Below, one piece after another: positions 19,218 to 29,393 of a DNA stretch of 42,474 nucleotides; the stretch's first letter is position 1, and each line of letters opens with the position of its first letter. The stretch lies in the NCBI GenBank assembly GCA_024404505.1, contig JAKSPU010000009.1, positions 1-42,474 of the forward strand. Reading direction: 5' to 3'. The notes below the pieces were generated by a model. The model saw nothing but the letters and a program-made list of their open reading frames with translations, made no database searches and was not told the DNA's origin. The DNA is from Clostridia bacterium (GTDB lineage: Bacteria; Bacillota; Clostridia; Oscillospirales; CAG-272). The position numbers were made by a program, and so were the translations under genes.

Positions 19218-19246
19218 TTGCGTGCCGGGGCGGAATATGATATAAT
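19218..19246 (+). promoter_or_regulatory. Promoter of the lepB-thrC operon
   Basis: TTGCGT (19218-19223), a 17-bp spacer, and TATAAT (19241-19246) with TGA before it as an extended -10. It places the transcript start near 19253, ruling out an ATG at 19261 as a normal start and supporting 19315. Confidence 0.85.
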
Positions 19247-19314
19247 ACTATGATAGGTAGATGTTTGTCCGGCCGGCATTTTGCGCGGACGGACGGAAAG
19301 AGAGGTTTTTCCAC

Positions 19315-20094
19315 ATGACGGAAATGAATGAATTGAACGATGAAATGAATGAGAACATACAGGACGTGAATACGGCTGACGCTGCCGAAGCCGGCGAGGC
19401 CGTCAGAGCCGCGGCACCGGAGGACGGTGAGGAGCAGGCGATCGAGGTCGTCGGCATCGAGGCGTACGACGAGGAGCCCGCACCGGAGGGCGGTGAGGAG
19501 CAGCAGCCGCACTCCTTCGTGTCGGACCTGTTCGACTACGTCGAGATCCTCGTGTTCTCCGTAGCCGCCGTGCTGCTGGTCTTCACGCTGGCGTTCCGTC
19601 TCTGCCGCGTGGACGGAAGCTCCATGCGCAACACGCTGCACGACAACGAGATGCTGATCACGACCTCGCTGGTGGACCCCAAGCCGGGCGACATCATCGT
19701 CTTCCACATGACGAGCGAGACCTACGATCACTTCAACGAGCCGCTGGTCAAGCGCATCATCGCGGTCGGCGGACAGACCGTCCGGTACGATTACAGCACG
19801 ATGGAAGTGTTCGTGGACGGCGTAAAGATCGACGACGGATGGGCGCACTACCTCGACCAGAGCGGTCAGGATATCGGTAAGCTGACGCAGTACCCGATGT
19901 ACGGCTACGACGCACAGACCAAGGTATTCGAGACGACCGTGCCGGAGGGCAAGCTGTTCGTCATGGGCGACAACCGCAACCATTCCTCCGACAGCCGGAC
20001 CATACAGGTCGGGTACGTCGATGAGCGTCAGGTGCTCGGCAAGGTCATCGCCAACCTCGGCGACGCGAACTGCGGCGGATCCGCCCGGAAATAA
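19315..20094 (+). CDS. lepB: Signal peptidase I
   Basis: The 259-residue product is a type I signal peptidase that removes signal peptides from exported proteins. AGAGAGG lies nine bases before the ATG at 19315. The first 70 residues form an unusually long acidic, cytoplasmic tail rich in Glu, Ala and Gly. One membrane helix (about 76-96) follows, then the catalytic domain with nucleophile Ser103 in GSSM, general base Lys146 in VKRIIAVGG, and GDNRNHSSDSR. It is the first gene of an operon with rbgA, rnhB and yraN, an order also common in other Firmicutes. Confidence 0.96.
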   Translation: MTEMNELNDEMNENIQDVNTADAAEAGEAVRAAAPEDGEEQAIEVVGIEAYDEEPAPEGGEEQQPHSFVSDLFDYVEILVFSVAAVLLVFTLAFRLCRVDGSSMRNTLHDNEMLITTSLVDPKPGDIIVFHMTSETYDHFNEPLVKRIIAVGGQTVRYDYSTMEVFVDGVKIDDGWAHYLDQSGQDIGKLTQYPMYGYDAQTKVFETTVPEGKLFVMGDNRNHSSDSRTIQVGYVDERQVLGKVIANLGDANCGGSARK

Positions 20095-20113
20095 AACAGA
20101 AAAGGAAGATACC

Positions 20114-21031
20114 ATGCCCTCCGAACATATCCAATGGTTTCCCGGCCACATGGCCAAGACCCGACGGCTGATCCAGGAAAACCTGAAAAACGTACACATT
20201 TTCATCGAAGTGCTGGACGCCCGCGTGCCGGTCAGCTCCCGCAACCCCGAACTGCGGAAAATGACGGGCGACAAGCCCACCATCCTGCTTCTGAACAAAG
20301 CGTCGCTGGCCGATCCCGTTCAGAGCCGCGCCTTCGTGCGGCAGTACACGGACGACCACACGGTCTGCCTTCTGTGCGACTGCGTGACCGGCGAGGGACT
20401 CAACAAGCTTCCGGACGCGATCAGGGACGTCCTCCACGAGCGTGTGGAGCGCTACGAGGCCAAGGGCCAGACGGGACGTCACCTGCGTGCGATGGTCGTC
20501 GGCGTGCCGAACGTCGGCAAATCCACGCTGATCAACCGCATGAGCGGCGTTTCCAAGCTGAAAACGGAAAACAGGCCCGGTGTGACCCGCGACAAGCAGT
20601 GGGTCTCCACGAAGTTCGGCATCGACCTTCTCGATATGCCCGGCGTGCTGTGGCCGCGCTTCGAGGATCAGGTGATCGGCGAAAACCTCGCCCTGACCGG
20701 CGCGATCAAGGACGACGTGCTGGACGTCGAGCATCTCGCGCGGGTGATGGTCGACCGGCTGCGGACGCTCTACCCTGCCCTGCTGGCTTCCCGCTACAAG
20801 CTGACGGACGCAGACGGCTTGCAGGCGCTTTCCGACGGCGACCTCGTGAAGCTGATCGGCAAAAAGCGCGGCTGCCTGCTGCCCGGCGGCATCGTGGACA
20901 ACGAGCGCGCCTCAAACCTGCTGATCGACGAGTTCCGCGCGGCAAAGATCGGACGCATCACGCTTGACAGACCGGCACGGGATGAATCCCCCTGCGGCAC
21001 GGACGCCGGAAAGGAGGCCCCCGATGCCTGA
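20114..21031 (+). CDS. rbgA: Ribosome biogenesis GTPase RbgA (YlqF)
   Basis: The 305-residue product is a circularly permuted GTPase needed for late 50S subunit assembly. [10 protein letters not shown] is the family's N-terminal signature. The permuted motifs appear in the expected order: G4 LLNKASLAD, then G1 GVPNVGKST, then G3 DMPG. The start at 20114 has AAGGAAG upstream. Its last eight bases overlap rnhB, suggesting translational coupling. The C-terminal 40 residues are charged and variable. Confidence 0.97.
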   Translation: MPSEHIQWFPGHMAKTRRLIQENLKNVHIFIEVLDARVPVSSRNPELRKMTGDKPTILLLNKASLADPVQSRAFVRQYTDDHTVCLLCDCVTGEGLNKLPDAIRDVLHERVERYEAKGQTGRHLRAMVVGVPNVGKSTLINRMSGVSKLKTENRPGVTRDKQWVSTKFGIDLLDMPGVLWPRFEDQVIGENLALTGAIKDDVLDVEHLARVMVDRLRTLYPALLASRYKLTDADGLQALSDGDLVKLIGKKRGCLLPGGIVDNERASNLLIDEFRAAKIGRITLDRPARDESPCGTDAGKEAPDA

Positions 21032-21662
21032 TTACGAGATCGAAAACCTGCTTTATGAGCAAGGCTTCAGGGCCGTCTGCGGCGTGGACGAGGCCGGACG
21101 CGGACCGCTGTGCGGTCCCGTGGTCGCGGCTGCCGTGATCCTCGCGCCCGGTACCGAGATTCCTGGGCTCAACGACTCCAAGAAGCTGACCGCGAAAAAG
21201 CGGGAGGCGCTGTTCGACGTGATCTGCGAGAAGGCGCTGGCCTTCGGGATCGCGCAGGGCTCCGTCGAAGAGATCAACGCGCTGAACATACTCGAGGCCG
21301 ATCTGCTCGCCATGCGCCGGGCGATCGCCTCGCTCCATACCCAGAACGACGAGCCGTACCCCGCCGACTTCGCGCTGATCGACGGCAATATCGACCGCGA
21401 TTTCCCGATCCCCGCCAAGGCCGTCGTCAAGGGTGACTCGCTGTCCATGTCGATATCCGCCGCGTCCGTGCTGGCCAAGGTCACCCGTGACCGGATGTGC
21501 GACGAGCTGGACCGGACGTATCCGCAGTACGGCATCGCCAAACACAAGGGATACGGGACGAAGGATCACATGGACGCGCTCCGGAAATACGGTCCGTCGC
21601 CGATCCACCGCACGAAATTCATCCGTTTCCTCAATGAGCCCGCGGAGAAAAGCAATGAGTGA
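21024..21662 (+). CDS. rnhB: Ribonuclease HII
   Basis: The 212-residue product cleaves RNA in RNA-DNA hybrids and removes misincorporated ribonucleotides. The active-site acids are visible in [10 protein letters not shown] (Asp22, Glu23) and LIDGN (Asp120), and the conserved [14 protein letters not shown] and HKGYGT segments are present. AAAGGAGG precedes the ATG at 21024. It overlaps both rbgA and yraN by eight bases. Confidence 0.97.
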   Translation: MPDYEIENLLYEQGFRAVCGVDEAGRGPLCGPVVAAAVILAPGTEIPGLNDSKKLTAKKREALFDVICEKALAFGIAQGSVEEINALNILEADLLAMRRAIASLHTQNDEPYPADFALIDGNIDRDFPIPAKAVVKGDSLSMSISAASVLAKVTRDRMCDELDRTYPQYGIAKHKGYGTKDHMDALRKYGPSPIHRTKFIRFLNEPAEKSNE

Positions 21663-22062
21663 CGCCGGAAAGCCCGTCAATCTGACCGTCGGCGCGTTCG
21701 GCGAGCAGGCCGCCGCCGAATGGTACACACAGAGCGGCTATACCGTCGTCGGACGCAACGTCCGCGAAGGGCGGTGTGAGCTGGACCTCATCGTCGAGGA
21801 CGCGGACGGCATCGCGTTCGTCGAGGTCAAGACGCGGACGCAGACCCCCGGCGTCCGCAGCCGGTTCGGACGTCCGGCGGACGCCGTCGACAAGTCCAAG
21901 CGGGAGCGGACCGTGCTTGCCGCACAGGCTTACCTCCGCGTCCACCCGACCGGGAAACAGCCGCGCATCGACGTGGCCGAGGTCTACGTGAAACGCACGC
22001 CGGAAGGCACGCATACCGTTACGGCGGTCAGGGTCTACCGGAACGCCGTCAAAGCCAAGTAA
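21655..22062 (+). CDS. yraN: YraN family (UPF0102) putative endonuclease
   Basis: The 135-residue product has the restriction-endonuclease-like core of the UPF0102 family: [11 protein letters not shown] near the N-terminus, then CELDLIV (Glu42, Asp44) and FVEVKTR (Glu57, Lys59), which form the E-D-ExK metal site. The role of the family is not settled; DNA repair or recombination is usually suggested. It starts within the end of rnhB (8-bp overlap), a conserved gene pair. Confidence 0.95.
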   Translation: MSDAGKPVNLTVGAFGEQAAAEWYTQSGYTVVGRNVREGRCELDLIVEDADGIAFVEVKTRTQTPGVRSRFGRPADAVDKSKRERTVLAAQAYLRVHPTGKQPRIDVAEVYVKRTPEGTHTVTAVRVYRNAVKAK

Positions 22063-22090
22063 AAATTCTGACCGAAAGGATACCGATATC

Positions 22091-23035
22091 ATGAAACTTT
22101 CCCTTTTTGACACCCATTGCGACACCGCCTCCGAGATATGGGAGCGCAATCAACCGCTTGACAGGAACTCCTGCCACATCGACCTCGAAAAGGGCTCCTG
22201 TTTTGAGAATTACGCGCAGTTCTACGCCGTCTGGAGCAACCGCCGCAAGGACGACGAGGCCTGTTGGACCGATTTTCTGAGTGTCGCCGACTACTTCAGG
22301 AAGGAGGTCGCCCGCCTCTCCGACCGTGCCGTGATGGTCGACAGCGGCAAGGGGCTTGAAAAGGCCTTTGCCGAGGGCAGACACGCCTGCATCCTCGCTG
22401 TCGAGGACGCGCGTCTGCTGGCCGGCAGGCTCGAGCGCCTTGACATCCTCAAGGACCTCGGCGTACGGTATCTGACGCTCCTGTGGGGCGGTCCCACCTG
22501 CATCGGCGGCTCCCACAACACGAACGAGGGCCTGACCGACTTCGGCAAACAGGTCGTTGCCGGATGCTTCGAGCGCGGGATCCTGCCCGACGTGTCGCAC
22601 GCCTCCGAGCAGTCCGTTGACGACGTGATCGAGATCGCGCTCCGGTACAACAAGCCCTTCATCGCGTCGCACTCCAACAGTTACGCCGTGCATCCGCACT
22701 CCCGCAACCTGCGCGACCGTCACTTTGAGGTCCTCAAACAGCTCGGCGGCGTGATCGGCATCAACCTCTACACCGAGTTCGTATCGAATTGCGCCGTCAC
22801 GCCCGCGACGCTCGACAGGCTGGTCGACCACTTCGACCACTTCATGGCGCTCGGCGGCGAGGACGTCATCGGCATCGGCGGCGACCTTGACGGCTGTGAT
22901 CTGACGCCTCCCCTGCGCCACGTCGGCGATCTGCCGCTGATCGCGGAGGCGCTCGCCAGACACAACTATACCGAGGAACAGATCCATAAGATCTTCTGGA
23001 AGAATTTCTACGACTTCTCCGTCCGCAATCTGTAA
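22091..23035 (+). CDS. M19 family dipeptidase (membrane/renal dipeptidase type)
   Basis: The 314-residue product is a zinc dipeptidase of the amidohydrolase fold. Metal ligands are visible: DTHCD (His9, Asp11), the bridging glutamate in AVEDA, and histidines in DVSHAS and IASHSN; IGGDLDG matches the Asp motif near the C-terminus. No signal peptide is present, so it is cytosolic and may recycle dipeptides. GAAAGGA precedes the ATG. It lies 28 bases after yraN and 18 before thrC, in the same operon. Confidence 0.94.
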   Translation: MKLSLFDTHCDTASEIWERNQPLDRNSCHIDLEKGSCFENYAQFYAVWSNRRKDDEACWTDFLSVADYFRKEVARLSDRAVMVDSGKGLEKAFAEGRHACILAVEDARLLAGRLERLDILKDLGVRYLTLLWGGPTCIGGSHNTNEGLTDFGKQVVAGCFERGILPDVSHASEQSVDDVIEIALRYNKPFIASHSNSYAVHPHSRNLRDRHFEVLKQLGGVIGINLYTEFVSNCAVTPATLDRLVDHFDHFMALGGEDVIGIGGDLDGCDLTPPLRHVGDLPLIAEALARHNYTEEQIHKIFWKNFYDFSVRNL

Positions 23036-23053
23036 TTGAATCAGGAGTTTGTT

Positions 23054-24550
23054 ATGCTGTACCAATCCACCCGTGACCCCGCCCGCAAAAAGTACACCTC
23101 CGCCGAGGTCATCAAAATGGGTCTTGCCCCCGACGGCGGTCTGTTCGTCCCCGAAAGCATCCCCCCGCTGACCCCTGACATGATCGACGTGCTGTGCCGC
23201 GACGACTATCCCGTCCGCGCCGCGAAGGTGCTTTCCCTCTACCTCACCGACTACACCTGCGACGAGCTGCTCGCCGACTGCACCGCGGCGTACAGTCCCG
23301 AGTCCTTCCCCGGCGGTCCCGCTCCGCTCGTTTCCGTCCACGACAACGTGTACACGCTCGAGCTGTGGCACGGCCCGACCGCCGCGTTCAAGGACATGGC
23401 GCTGCAGATCATGCCGCGCCTTCTGTCCCGCGCGCTGGTCAAGACCGGCGAGACACGCGAGGCGCTGATCCTCGTGGCGACGTCCGGCGACACCGGCAAG
23501 GCCGCCCTTGAGGGATACAAGGACGTGGACCGCGTCCGCATTATGGTATTTTACCCTGTGGACGGAGTGAGTCGTGTGCAAAAACTGCAGATGGCCACGC
23601 AGACCGGCTCGAACGTGAACGTCTGCGCCATCAAGGGCAATTTCGACGACGCGCAGACCGGCGTCAAAAAGATCTTCGGCGACAAAGACATGGCTGCCGC
23701 CCTCAATGACAAGGGCTTCATCCTGTCCTCCGCCAACTCCATCAACTGGGGACGCCTCGCGCCGCAGATCGTGTACTACGTCTCCGCGTACTGCGACTTC
23801 CTCAACCGGAACGTGTTGAAAATGGGCGAGCCGATGGACGTCTGCGTCCCGACCGGCAACTTCGGCAACATCTTTGCCGCGTACCTCGCCAAGCGCATGG
23901 GGCTGCCCATCCGCAGGCTGATCTGCGCGTCCAACCGCAATAAGATCCTGACCGACTTCTTCAAAACGGGCACCTACGACCGCAACCGTGCGTTCCACAT
24001 GACCATGTCGCCGTCGATGGACATCCTCATTTCCTCGAACCTCGAGCGGCTCCTGTGGGTCGCCGCCGGTGAGGAGAAGACCGCCGCGTGGATGAAGGAG
24101 CTTTCCGAAAAGGGCTCGTACACGATCGACGGGGATACGCTCGCCGCCGTGACCGCGGACTTCCGGGGCTACTACGCCTCCGAGCATTGGACGGCTGAGG
24201 AGATCGCCTCGTACTTCACCTGCCACGGCTACCTCGCCGACACGCATACCGCCGTCGGTCTGCACGCCGCGGAGGAGTACCTCGACAAGAAAAAGAACAA
24301 CGACGGGACGCCGCTCGTGGTGGATTCCACGGCCAGCCCCTACAAGTTCGCGGCCGACGTGCTGGCTTCCCTGACCAAGGATATCGGGCTGCCGAAGGAC
24401 CCCTTGGACGCGCTGGACGCGCTGTCCGCCCTGACGGGGACCGAGATCCCCTACCCGCTGCGCGGTCTGCGTGAGCGCGAGGTCCGGTTCACGAGTGTTA
24501 TCGGCGCGGACGAGATGCCCGCCGCCGTGCTGGCTTTCTGCGATAAGTAA
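23054..24550 (+). CDS. thrC: Threonine synthase
   Basis: The 498-residue product converts O-phosphohomoserine to threonine with PLP. DGGLFVPESIP opens the family fold; the PLP lysine is Lys113 in AFKDMALQ, and the phosphate-binding loop is ATSGDTGKAALEG. The ATG at 23054 has AGGAG six bases upstream; a TTG at 23036 directly after the previous stop lacks such a site. It belongs to the longer class shared with yeast and enteric enzymes. No T-box leader is seen; it seems to be expressed with the operon. Confidence 0.96.
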   Translation: MLYQSTRDPARKKYTSAEVIKMGLAPDGGLFVPESIPPLTPDMIDVLCRDDYPVRAAKVLSLYLTDYTCDELLADCTAAYSPESFPGGPAPLVSVHDNVYTLELWHGPTAAFKDMALQIMPRLLSRALVKTGETREALILVATSGDTGKAALEGYKDVDRVRIMVFYPVDGVSRVQKLQMATQTGSNVNVCAIKGNFDDAQTGVKKIFGDKDMAAALNDKGFILSSANSINWGRLAPQIVYYVSAYCDFLNRNVLKMGEPMDVCVPTGNFGNIFAAYLAKRMGLPIRRLICASNRNKILTDFFKTGTYDRNRAFHMTMSPSMDILISSNLERLLWVAAGEEKTAAWMKELSEKGSYTIDGDTLAAVTADFRGYYASEHWTAEEIASYFTCHGYLADTHTAVGLHAAEEYLDKKKNNDGTPLVVDSTASPYKFAADVLASLTKDIGLPKDPLDALDALSALTGTEIPYPLRGLREREVRFTSVIGADEMPAAVLAFCDK

Positions 24551-24572
24551 CGATATGTACACCCGCGCCGTC

Positions 24573-24596
24573 CGGATCCTCCGCACGGAGGATCCG
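24573..24596. other. Hairpin between convergent thrC and DUF1540 genes
   Basis: Perfect 11-bp arms (24573-24583 and 24586-24596) at the meeting point of two convergent genes. No T tract follows immediately, so its role as a terminator is uncertain. Confidence 0.5.
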
Positions 24597-24615
24597 TGAC
24601 CCGTGGTTTTTCCCG

Positions 24616-24816
24616 TCAGATCGTGCAGCTGCCGCTGTCCTTGCAGCTCTCGCAGGGCTTGAAGGTCGCGCAGGCGGTATCGCTGCTCGTATCGGCGTAG
24701 GAGGGCCCGACCGTGATCTCCTTTGCCGTGCAGCGGTCGTCACCCTCGTGGTAGACGCAGTTCTTGACGTCGCAGCACACGCCGTTGAGGCATCCGAATC
24801 TTTTCTTGTCGTCCAT
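24616..24816 (-). CDS. DUF1540 domain protein, small Cys-rich
   Basis: The 66-residue product has nine cysteines (9, 14, 15, 20, 29, 49, 55, 58, 64), with the pattern CCDVKNCVYHEGDDRCTA typical of the DUF1540 domain found in Clostridia. Metal binding is likely from the cysteine spacing, but the function is unknown. A purine-rich AAGGCAGG precedes the ATG. It is a single gene, convergent with thrC. Confidence 0.92.
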   Translation of the reverse strand: MDDKKRFGCLNGVCCDVKNCVYHEGDDRCTAKEITVGPSYADTSSDTACATFKPCESCKDSGSCTI

Positions 24817-24950
24817 AGCACATAACCTGCCTTACTCATGATATAGCGGGCGGCGGACGCCGCACCGCTCACGGGGAGTATGTGTCCTTCGGATGCTTTT
24901 TATACCTTGCTTTTTTCTCGTTGCCCCTGCCCGAAACAAACGTACAGCAG

Positions 24951-24958
24951 AAAGGAGG
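24951..24958 (+). promoter_or_regulatory. Ribosome binding site deciding a TTG start
   Basis: AAAGGAGG lies nine bases before TTG 24968. This supports TTG as the start of the metallophosphoesterase, over an upstream in-frame ATG at 24893 and an ATG at 24983 inside the conserved domain. Confidence 0.8.
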
Positions 24959-24967
24959 CATGCCTCT

Positions 24968-25726
24968 TTGTCCGTCTTTGTCATGAGCGATCTGCACCTG
25001 TCCACCGATTCCGCCACCAACAAATCCATGGAGGTGTTCGGCAGACGCTGGATAGGCTATACCGAAAAAATCAGAAAGAACTGGGAGGCCGTTGTCTCCC
25101 CGGACGACACCGTCGTCATCCCCGGCGACATATCGTGGGCGCTGACGCTGGAGGATTCGCTGTCCGACTTTCAGTTCATCCAATCCCTGCCCGGCAAAAA
25201 GCTGATCGGCAAGGGCAATCACGATTTCTGGTGGTCCACGGCTTCCAAAATGAACCGCTTCTTCACCGCACACGGCATCGACTCCGTGCGTATCCTGTAC
25301 AACAACGCCTACGTCGTCGAGGACGCGGTCCTCTGCGGCACGCGCGGCTGGTTCCTCGACGAGAAGCAGCAGCTGACCGTCGGATCGGTGGATTACCGCC
25401 GGATCGTCAACCGCGAGGTCATACGTCTGCGGCTCAGCCTCGATCAGGCCGTCAGGCTGCGTGACGAGCAGGCGGCGCTCACCGGGCGGACGCCCCCGAT
25501 CGCGGTCTTTCTCCACTTCCCGCCCGTGTGGCTGGATTTCGTCTGCCGTGAGTTCGTGGACGTTCTGCACGAATACGATATCCGCGAGTGCTGGTTCGGG
25601 CATATACACGGGATGTACGGTATGCCCCGCAGCTTTGATTTCGAGGGCATTTCGATGACGCTCTGCTCCTCCGATTTTCTCAACTTCCAACTGATGCCCA
25701 TCCGGCCCGGCGAATACGTTGAGTGA
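24968..25726 (+). CDS. Metallophosphoesterase (calcineurin-like)
   Basis: The 252-residue product has all the motifs of a dinuclear metallophosphoesterase: MSDLHLS at the N-terminus (Asp and His ligands), GDISWA, GNHDFWW, and GHIHGMYG near the C-terminus. The TTG start gives SVFVMSDLHLS, as usual for family members; no signal peptide is present. Substrate is unknown: nucleotides, phosphodiesters and proteins are all possible. It is monocistronic, in front of the tig promoter. Confidence 0.93.
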   Translation: MSVFVMSDLHLSTDSATNKSMEVFGRRWIGYTEKIRKNWEAVVSPDDTVVIPGDISWALTLEDSLSDFQFIQSLPGKKLIGKGNHDFWWSTASKMNRFFTAHGIDSVRILYNNAYVVEDAVLCGTRGWFLDEKQQLTVGSVDYRRIVNREVIRLRLSLDQAVRLRDEQAALTGRTPPIAVFLHFPPVWLDFVCREFVDVLHEYDIRECWFGHIHGMYGMPRSFDFEGISMTLCSSDFLNFQLMPIRPGEYVE

Positions 25727-25816
25727 TGCGCCCGTGTGTGCATTGTGTACAAAAACGCGCTTTTCCGCAATCCCGTTTTTCGTTATCACGTTTCCGGGAA
25801 AGTTCTCGGAATCCTA

Positions 25817-25845
25817 TTGACAAATTGCACAAAAAACGGTAAAAT
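25817..25845 (+). promoter_or_regulatory. Promoter of tig
   Basis: TTGACA (25817-25822), a 17-bp spacer, and TAAAAT (25840-25845). No clear CtsR or CIRCE operator is visible around it, which argues for constitutive rather than heat-shock control. Confidence 0.75.
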
Positions 25846-25903
25846 ATACGTTGTATGTAAAAATTCGGGTTATGCCTGATTAAATGAAAGGATTTTGACA
25901 CTC

Positions 25904-27196
25904 ATGACTCTTATCAAGTGCGAAAAGGCCGAAAAGAGCACCTATACGCTCGAGTTCTCGGTCGACAAGGAGACCTTTGAAAAGGCTGTCAACAAGGTCT
26001 ATAACAAGCAGAAGGCCAACATCAACGTTCCCGGCTTCCGCAAGGGCAAGGCTCCCAGAAGCATCATCGAGCGTATGTACGGCAAGGGCGTGTTCTATGA
26101 GGACGCCGCCAACGACCTGATCCCCGACGCTTACGAGGCCGCTCTCAAGGAGGCCGGCATCGAGCCCGTGGGCCGCGGCGATTTCGATATCAAGGATATC
26201 GGCGACGACGGCATCACCTTCACCGCAGTCGTTCCCGTCAAGCCCGCCGTTGAGATCGAGGGCTACAAGGGCATCGAGGCCGCCAAGGAGATCGCCGAGG
26301 TCACTGACCTCGAGATCGACAACGAGCTGAAGATCGTGCAGGAGCGCAACTCCCGCGAGATCGACGTCACCGACGCTCCCGCCGAGATGGGTCACACCGT
26401 CAAGATCGACTTCGAGGGCTTCGTCGACGGTACCGCCTTTGAGGGCGGCAAGGGCGAGGACTACTCCCTGAAGCTCGGCTCCGGCAGCTTCATCCCCGGC
26501 TTCGAGGATCAGATCGTCGGCCACGCGATCGGCGATGAGTTCGACGTCAACGTCACCTTCCCCGAGGAGTATCACGCCGCAGAGCTTGCCGGCAAGCCTG
26601 CCGTCTTCAAGACCGCGCTGAAGGCCATCCAGAAGATCGAGCTTCCCGAGCTGGACGACGATTTTGCAAAGGACGTCTCCGAATTCGATACGCTTGATGA
26701 ATACAAGGCCGATATCAAGGCAAAGATCGCCAAGAGACACGAGGACGCTGCCGAGTCCGCTTTCGAGGAGGCTGTCGTCAAGGCCCTCAACGAGAAGCTC
26801 GCCGGTGAGGAGATCCCCGAGGCTATGTCCGAGGCCGAGACCGAAAACCTGCTGCGCGACTACGACAACCGTCTGCGGATGCAGGGCCTGGATCTTGAGA
26901 CCTACTTCAAGTACACGGGCATGGATCTCGACGGCATGAGAAAGCAGCTCCGTCCGCAGGCCGAGTCCTACGTCAAGACCCGTCTGGCTCTCGAGAAGAT
27001 CGCCGACCTCGAAGGCATCACCGCTTCCGACGAGGAGATCGAGGCCGAGTACGCCCGCCTGTCCGAGAACTACAAGATGGAAGCCGATCAGATCAAGTCC
27101 ATGATCCCCACCGCCTCCCTGACGGATGATATCAAGGTCAAGAAGGCTATGGAGCTGGTCAAGGCGAATACCACGGCTCCCGCCAAGGCTGATTGA
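25904..27196 (+). CDS. tig: Trigger factor
   Basis: The 430-residue product is the ribosome-bound chaperone and prolyl isomerase that receives nascent chains. The ribosome-docking signature GFRKGKAP is at 44-51. The FKBP-like domain (about 150-240) has VKIDFEGFVDGTAFEGG and FIPGFEDQIVGH, and the C-terminal helical arms follow. AAAGGA precedes the ATG at 25904; a TTG nine bases earlier is less likely. The neighbours clpP and clpX make this the conserved tig-clpP-clpX protein quality control cluster. Confidence 0.97.
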   Translation: MTLIKCEKAEKSTYTLEFSVDKETFEKAVNKVYNKQKANINVPGFRKGKAPRSIIERMYGKGVFYEDAANDLIPDAYEAALKEAGIEPVGRGDFDIKDIGDDGITFTAVVPVKPAVEIEGYKGIEAAKEIAEVTDLEIDNELKIVQERNSREIDVTDAPAEMGHTVKIDFEGFVDGTAFEGGKGEDYSLKLGSGSFIPGFEDQIVGHAIGDEFDVNVTFPEEYHAAELAGKPAVFKTALKAIQKIELPELDDDFAKDVSEFDTLDEYKADIKAKIAKRHEDAAESAFEEAVVKALNEKLAGEEIPEAMSEAETENLLRDYDNRLRMQGLDLETYFKYTGMDLDGMRKQLRPQAESYVKTRLALEKIADLEGITASDEEIEAEYARLSENYKMEADQIKSMIPTASLTDDIKVKKAMELVKANTTAPAKAD

Positions 27197-27210
27197 TTTC
27201 CCTTTTCCGA

Positions 27211-27244
27211 TGCCACGGCCGGTGCCCGAGTGCCCGGTCGTGGC
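27211..27244 (+). other. Hairpin between tig and clpP
   Basis: A 12-bp stem (TGCCACGGCCGG with CCGGTCGTGGCA, one G-U pair) closes an 11-base loop. No T tract follows, so it may be an attenuator or processing site setting the ratio of tig to clpPX message. No clear promoter was found between it and clpP. Confidence 0.55.
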
Positions 27245-27306
27245 AAACTTGTCTGCACGTCACGCCGCCGTCTCTACATATTATGAAAGAATGAGGTGCT
27301 TCTGTT

Positions 27307-27924
27307 ATGATGACTGATTTCATCAATCCCGATCCCCGTGCCGCGCTTGTCCCCATGGTCATTGAGCAGACCGGCCGCGGTGAGCGCTCTTTTGACATTT
27401 TCTCCCGCCTTCTGAACGACCGCATCATCTTCCTGTCCGATGAGGTCAACGATGCGACCGCGTCCCTCGTGGTCGCGCAGCTGCTCTTCCTCGAGGCGCA
27501 GGACCCCGACAAGGATATCTCTTTCTATATCAACAGCCCCGGCGGATCCGTCACGGCCGGTATGGCCATCTACGACACCATGCAGTTCATCAAGTGTGAC
27601 GTTTCCACCATCTGCATCGGCATGGCCGCCTCCATGGGCGCGTTCCTGCTGGCAGCCGGCACCAAGGGCAAGCGGTATGCCCTGCCCCACAGTGAGATCA
27701 TGATCCACCAGCCGCTCGGAGGCGCGCAGGGTCAGGCTTCGGATATCAAGATCCGTACCGATCTGCTGCTCCGCACGCGCGATATGCTGAACTCCATCCT
27801 CGCCGAGCGCACCGGTAAGTCCGTTGAAACCATCGAAAAGGATACCGACCGCGACAACTTCATGACCGCCGCACAGGCGCTTGAATACGGTCTGATCGAC
27901 AAGATCCTGACCAATCGCGCCTGA
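27307..27924 (+). CDS. clpP: ATP-dependent Clp protease proteolytic subunit ClpP
   Basis: The 205-residue product forms the barrel-shaped serine protease that degrades substrates unfolded by ClpX or ClpC. The catalytic triad fits Ser109 (GMAASMGA), His134 ([10 protein letters not shown]) and Asp183 (DTDRDNF). The ribosome site GAATGAGG is moderate. It follows tig by 110 bases and precedes clpX by 26, so ClpXP is made from one message. Confidence 0.98.
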   Translation: MMTDFINPDPRAALVPMVIEQTGRGERSFDIFSRLLNDRIIFLSDEVNDATASLVVAQLLFLEAQDPDKDISFYINSPGGSVTAGMAIYDTMQFIKCDVSTICIGMAASMGAFLLAAGTKGKRYALPHSEIMIHQPLGGAQGQASDIKIRTDLLLRTRDMLNSILAERTGKSVETIEKDTDRDNFMTAAQALEYGLIDKILTNRA

Positions 27925-27950
27925 TCCTCTGTAAGAAAGGAATCAGTCCC

Positions 27951-29294
<1,344 letters not shown>

Positions 29295-29301
29295 GTATTA
29301 T

Positions 29302-29326
29302 GCGGGGCTCTGCCCCGCGCCCCGCT
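29302..29326. repeat. Interspersed palindromic repeat, copy 2 (short form)
   Basis: The GCGGGGC/GCCCCGC hairpin and the next CCCCGCT are shared with 15354 and 34347, but the TTAA-bounded module is absent; it ends in CAAGAAC instead. It sits eight bases after the clpX stop. Confidence 0.8.
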
Positions 29327-29348
29327 CAAGAACTTTTATACATGAATT

Positions 29349-29393
29349 AAAGCAGCCCGGCTGCCGCTCCTGCGGCAGCCGGGCTGCTTTTTT
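29349..29393. terminator. Bidirectional terminator between clpX and the propeller gene
   Basis: Perfect 19-bp arms (29349-29367 and 29372-29390) around loop TCCT, followed by TTT on the plus strand. The convergent minus-strand gene stops at 29393, inside this element. The apex CCGCTCCTGCGG is the same 12-mer as in the tRNA-Val terminator. Confidence 0.93.

Noticed and set aside
23036..23053. TTG start for threonine synthase right after the dipeptidase stop
   Set aside because: The ATG at 23054 has AGGAG at proper distance and gives the family's usual N-terminus.
22049..24586. An 845-codon open frame on the minus strand
   Set aside because: It lies antisense to the M19 dipeptidase and thrC, which have clear catalytic motifs; long antisense frames are expected at this GC content.
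25751..25776. Possible terminator after the metallophosphoesterase gene (AAAAACG/CGTTTTT)
   Set aside because: The stem is only seven base pairs, mostly A-T, with a 12-16 base loop; too weak to call.
27245..27306. Separate promoter for clpP, or CtsR operator
   Set aside because: No hexamer pair with proper spacing and no CtsR-like direct heptad repeat could be found.
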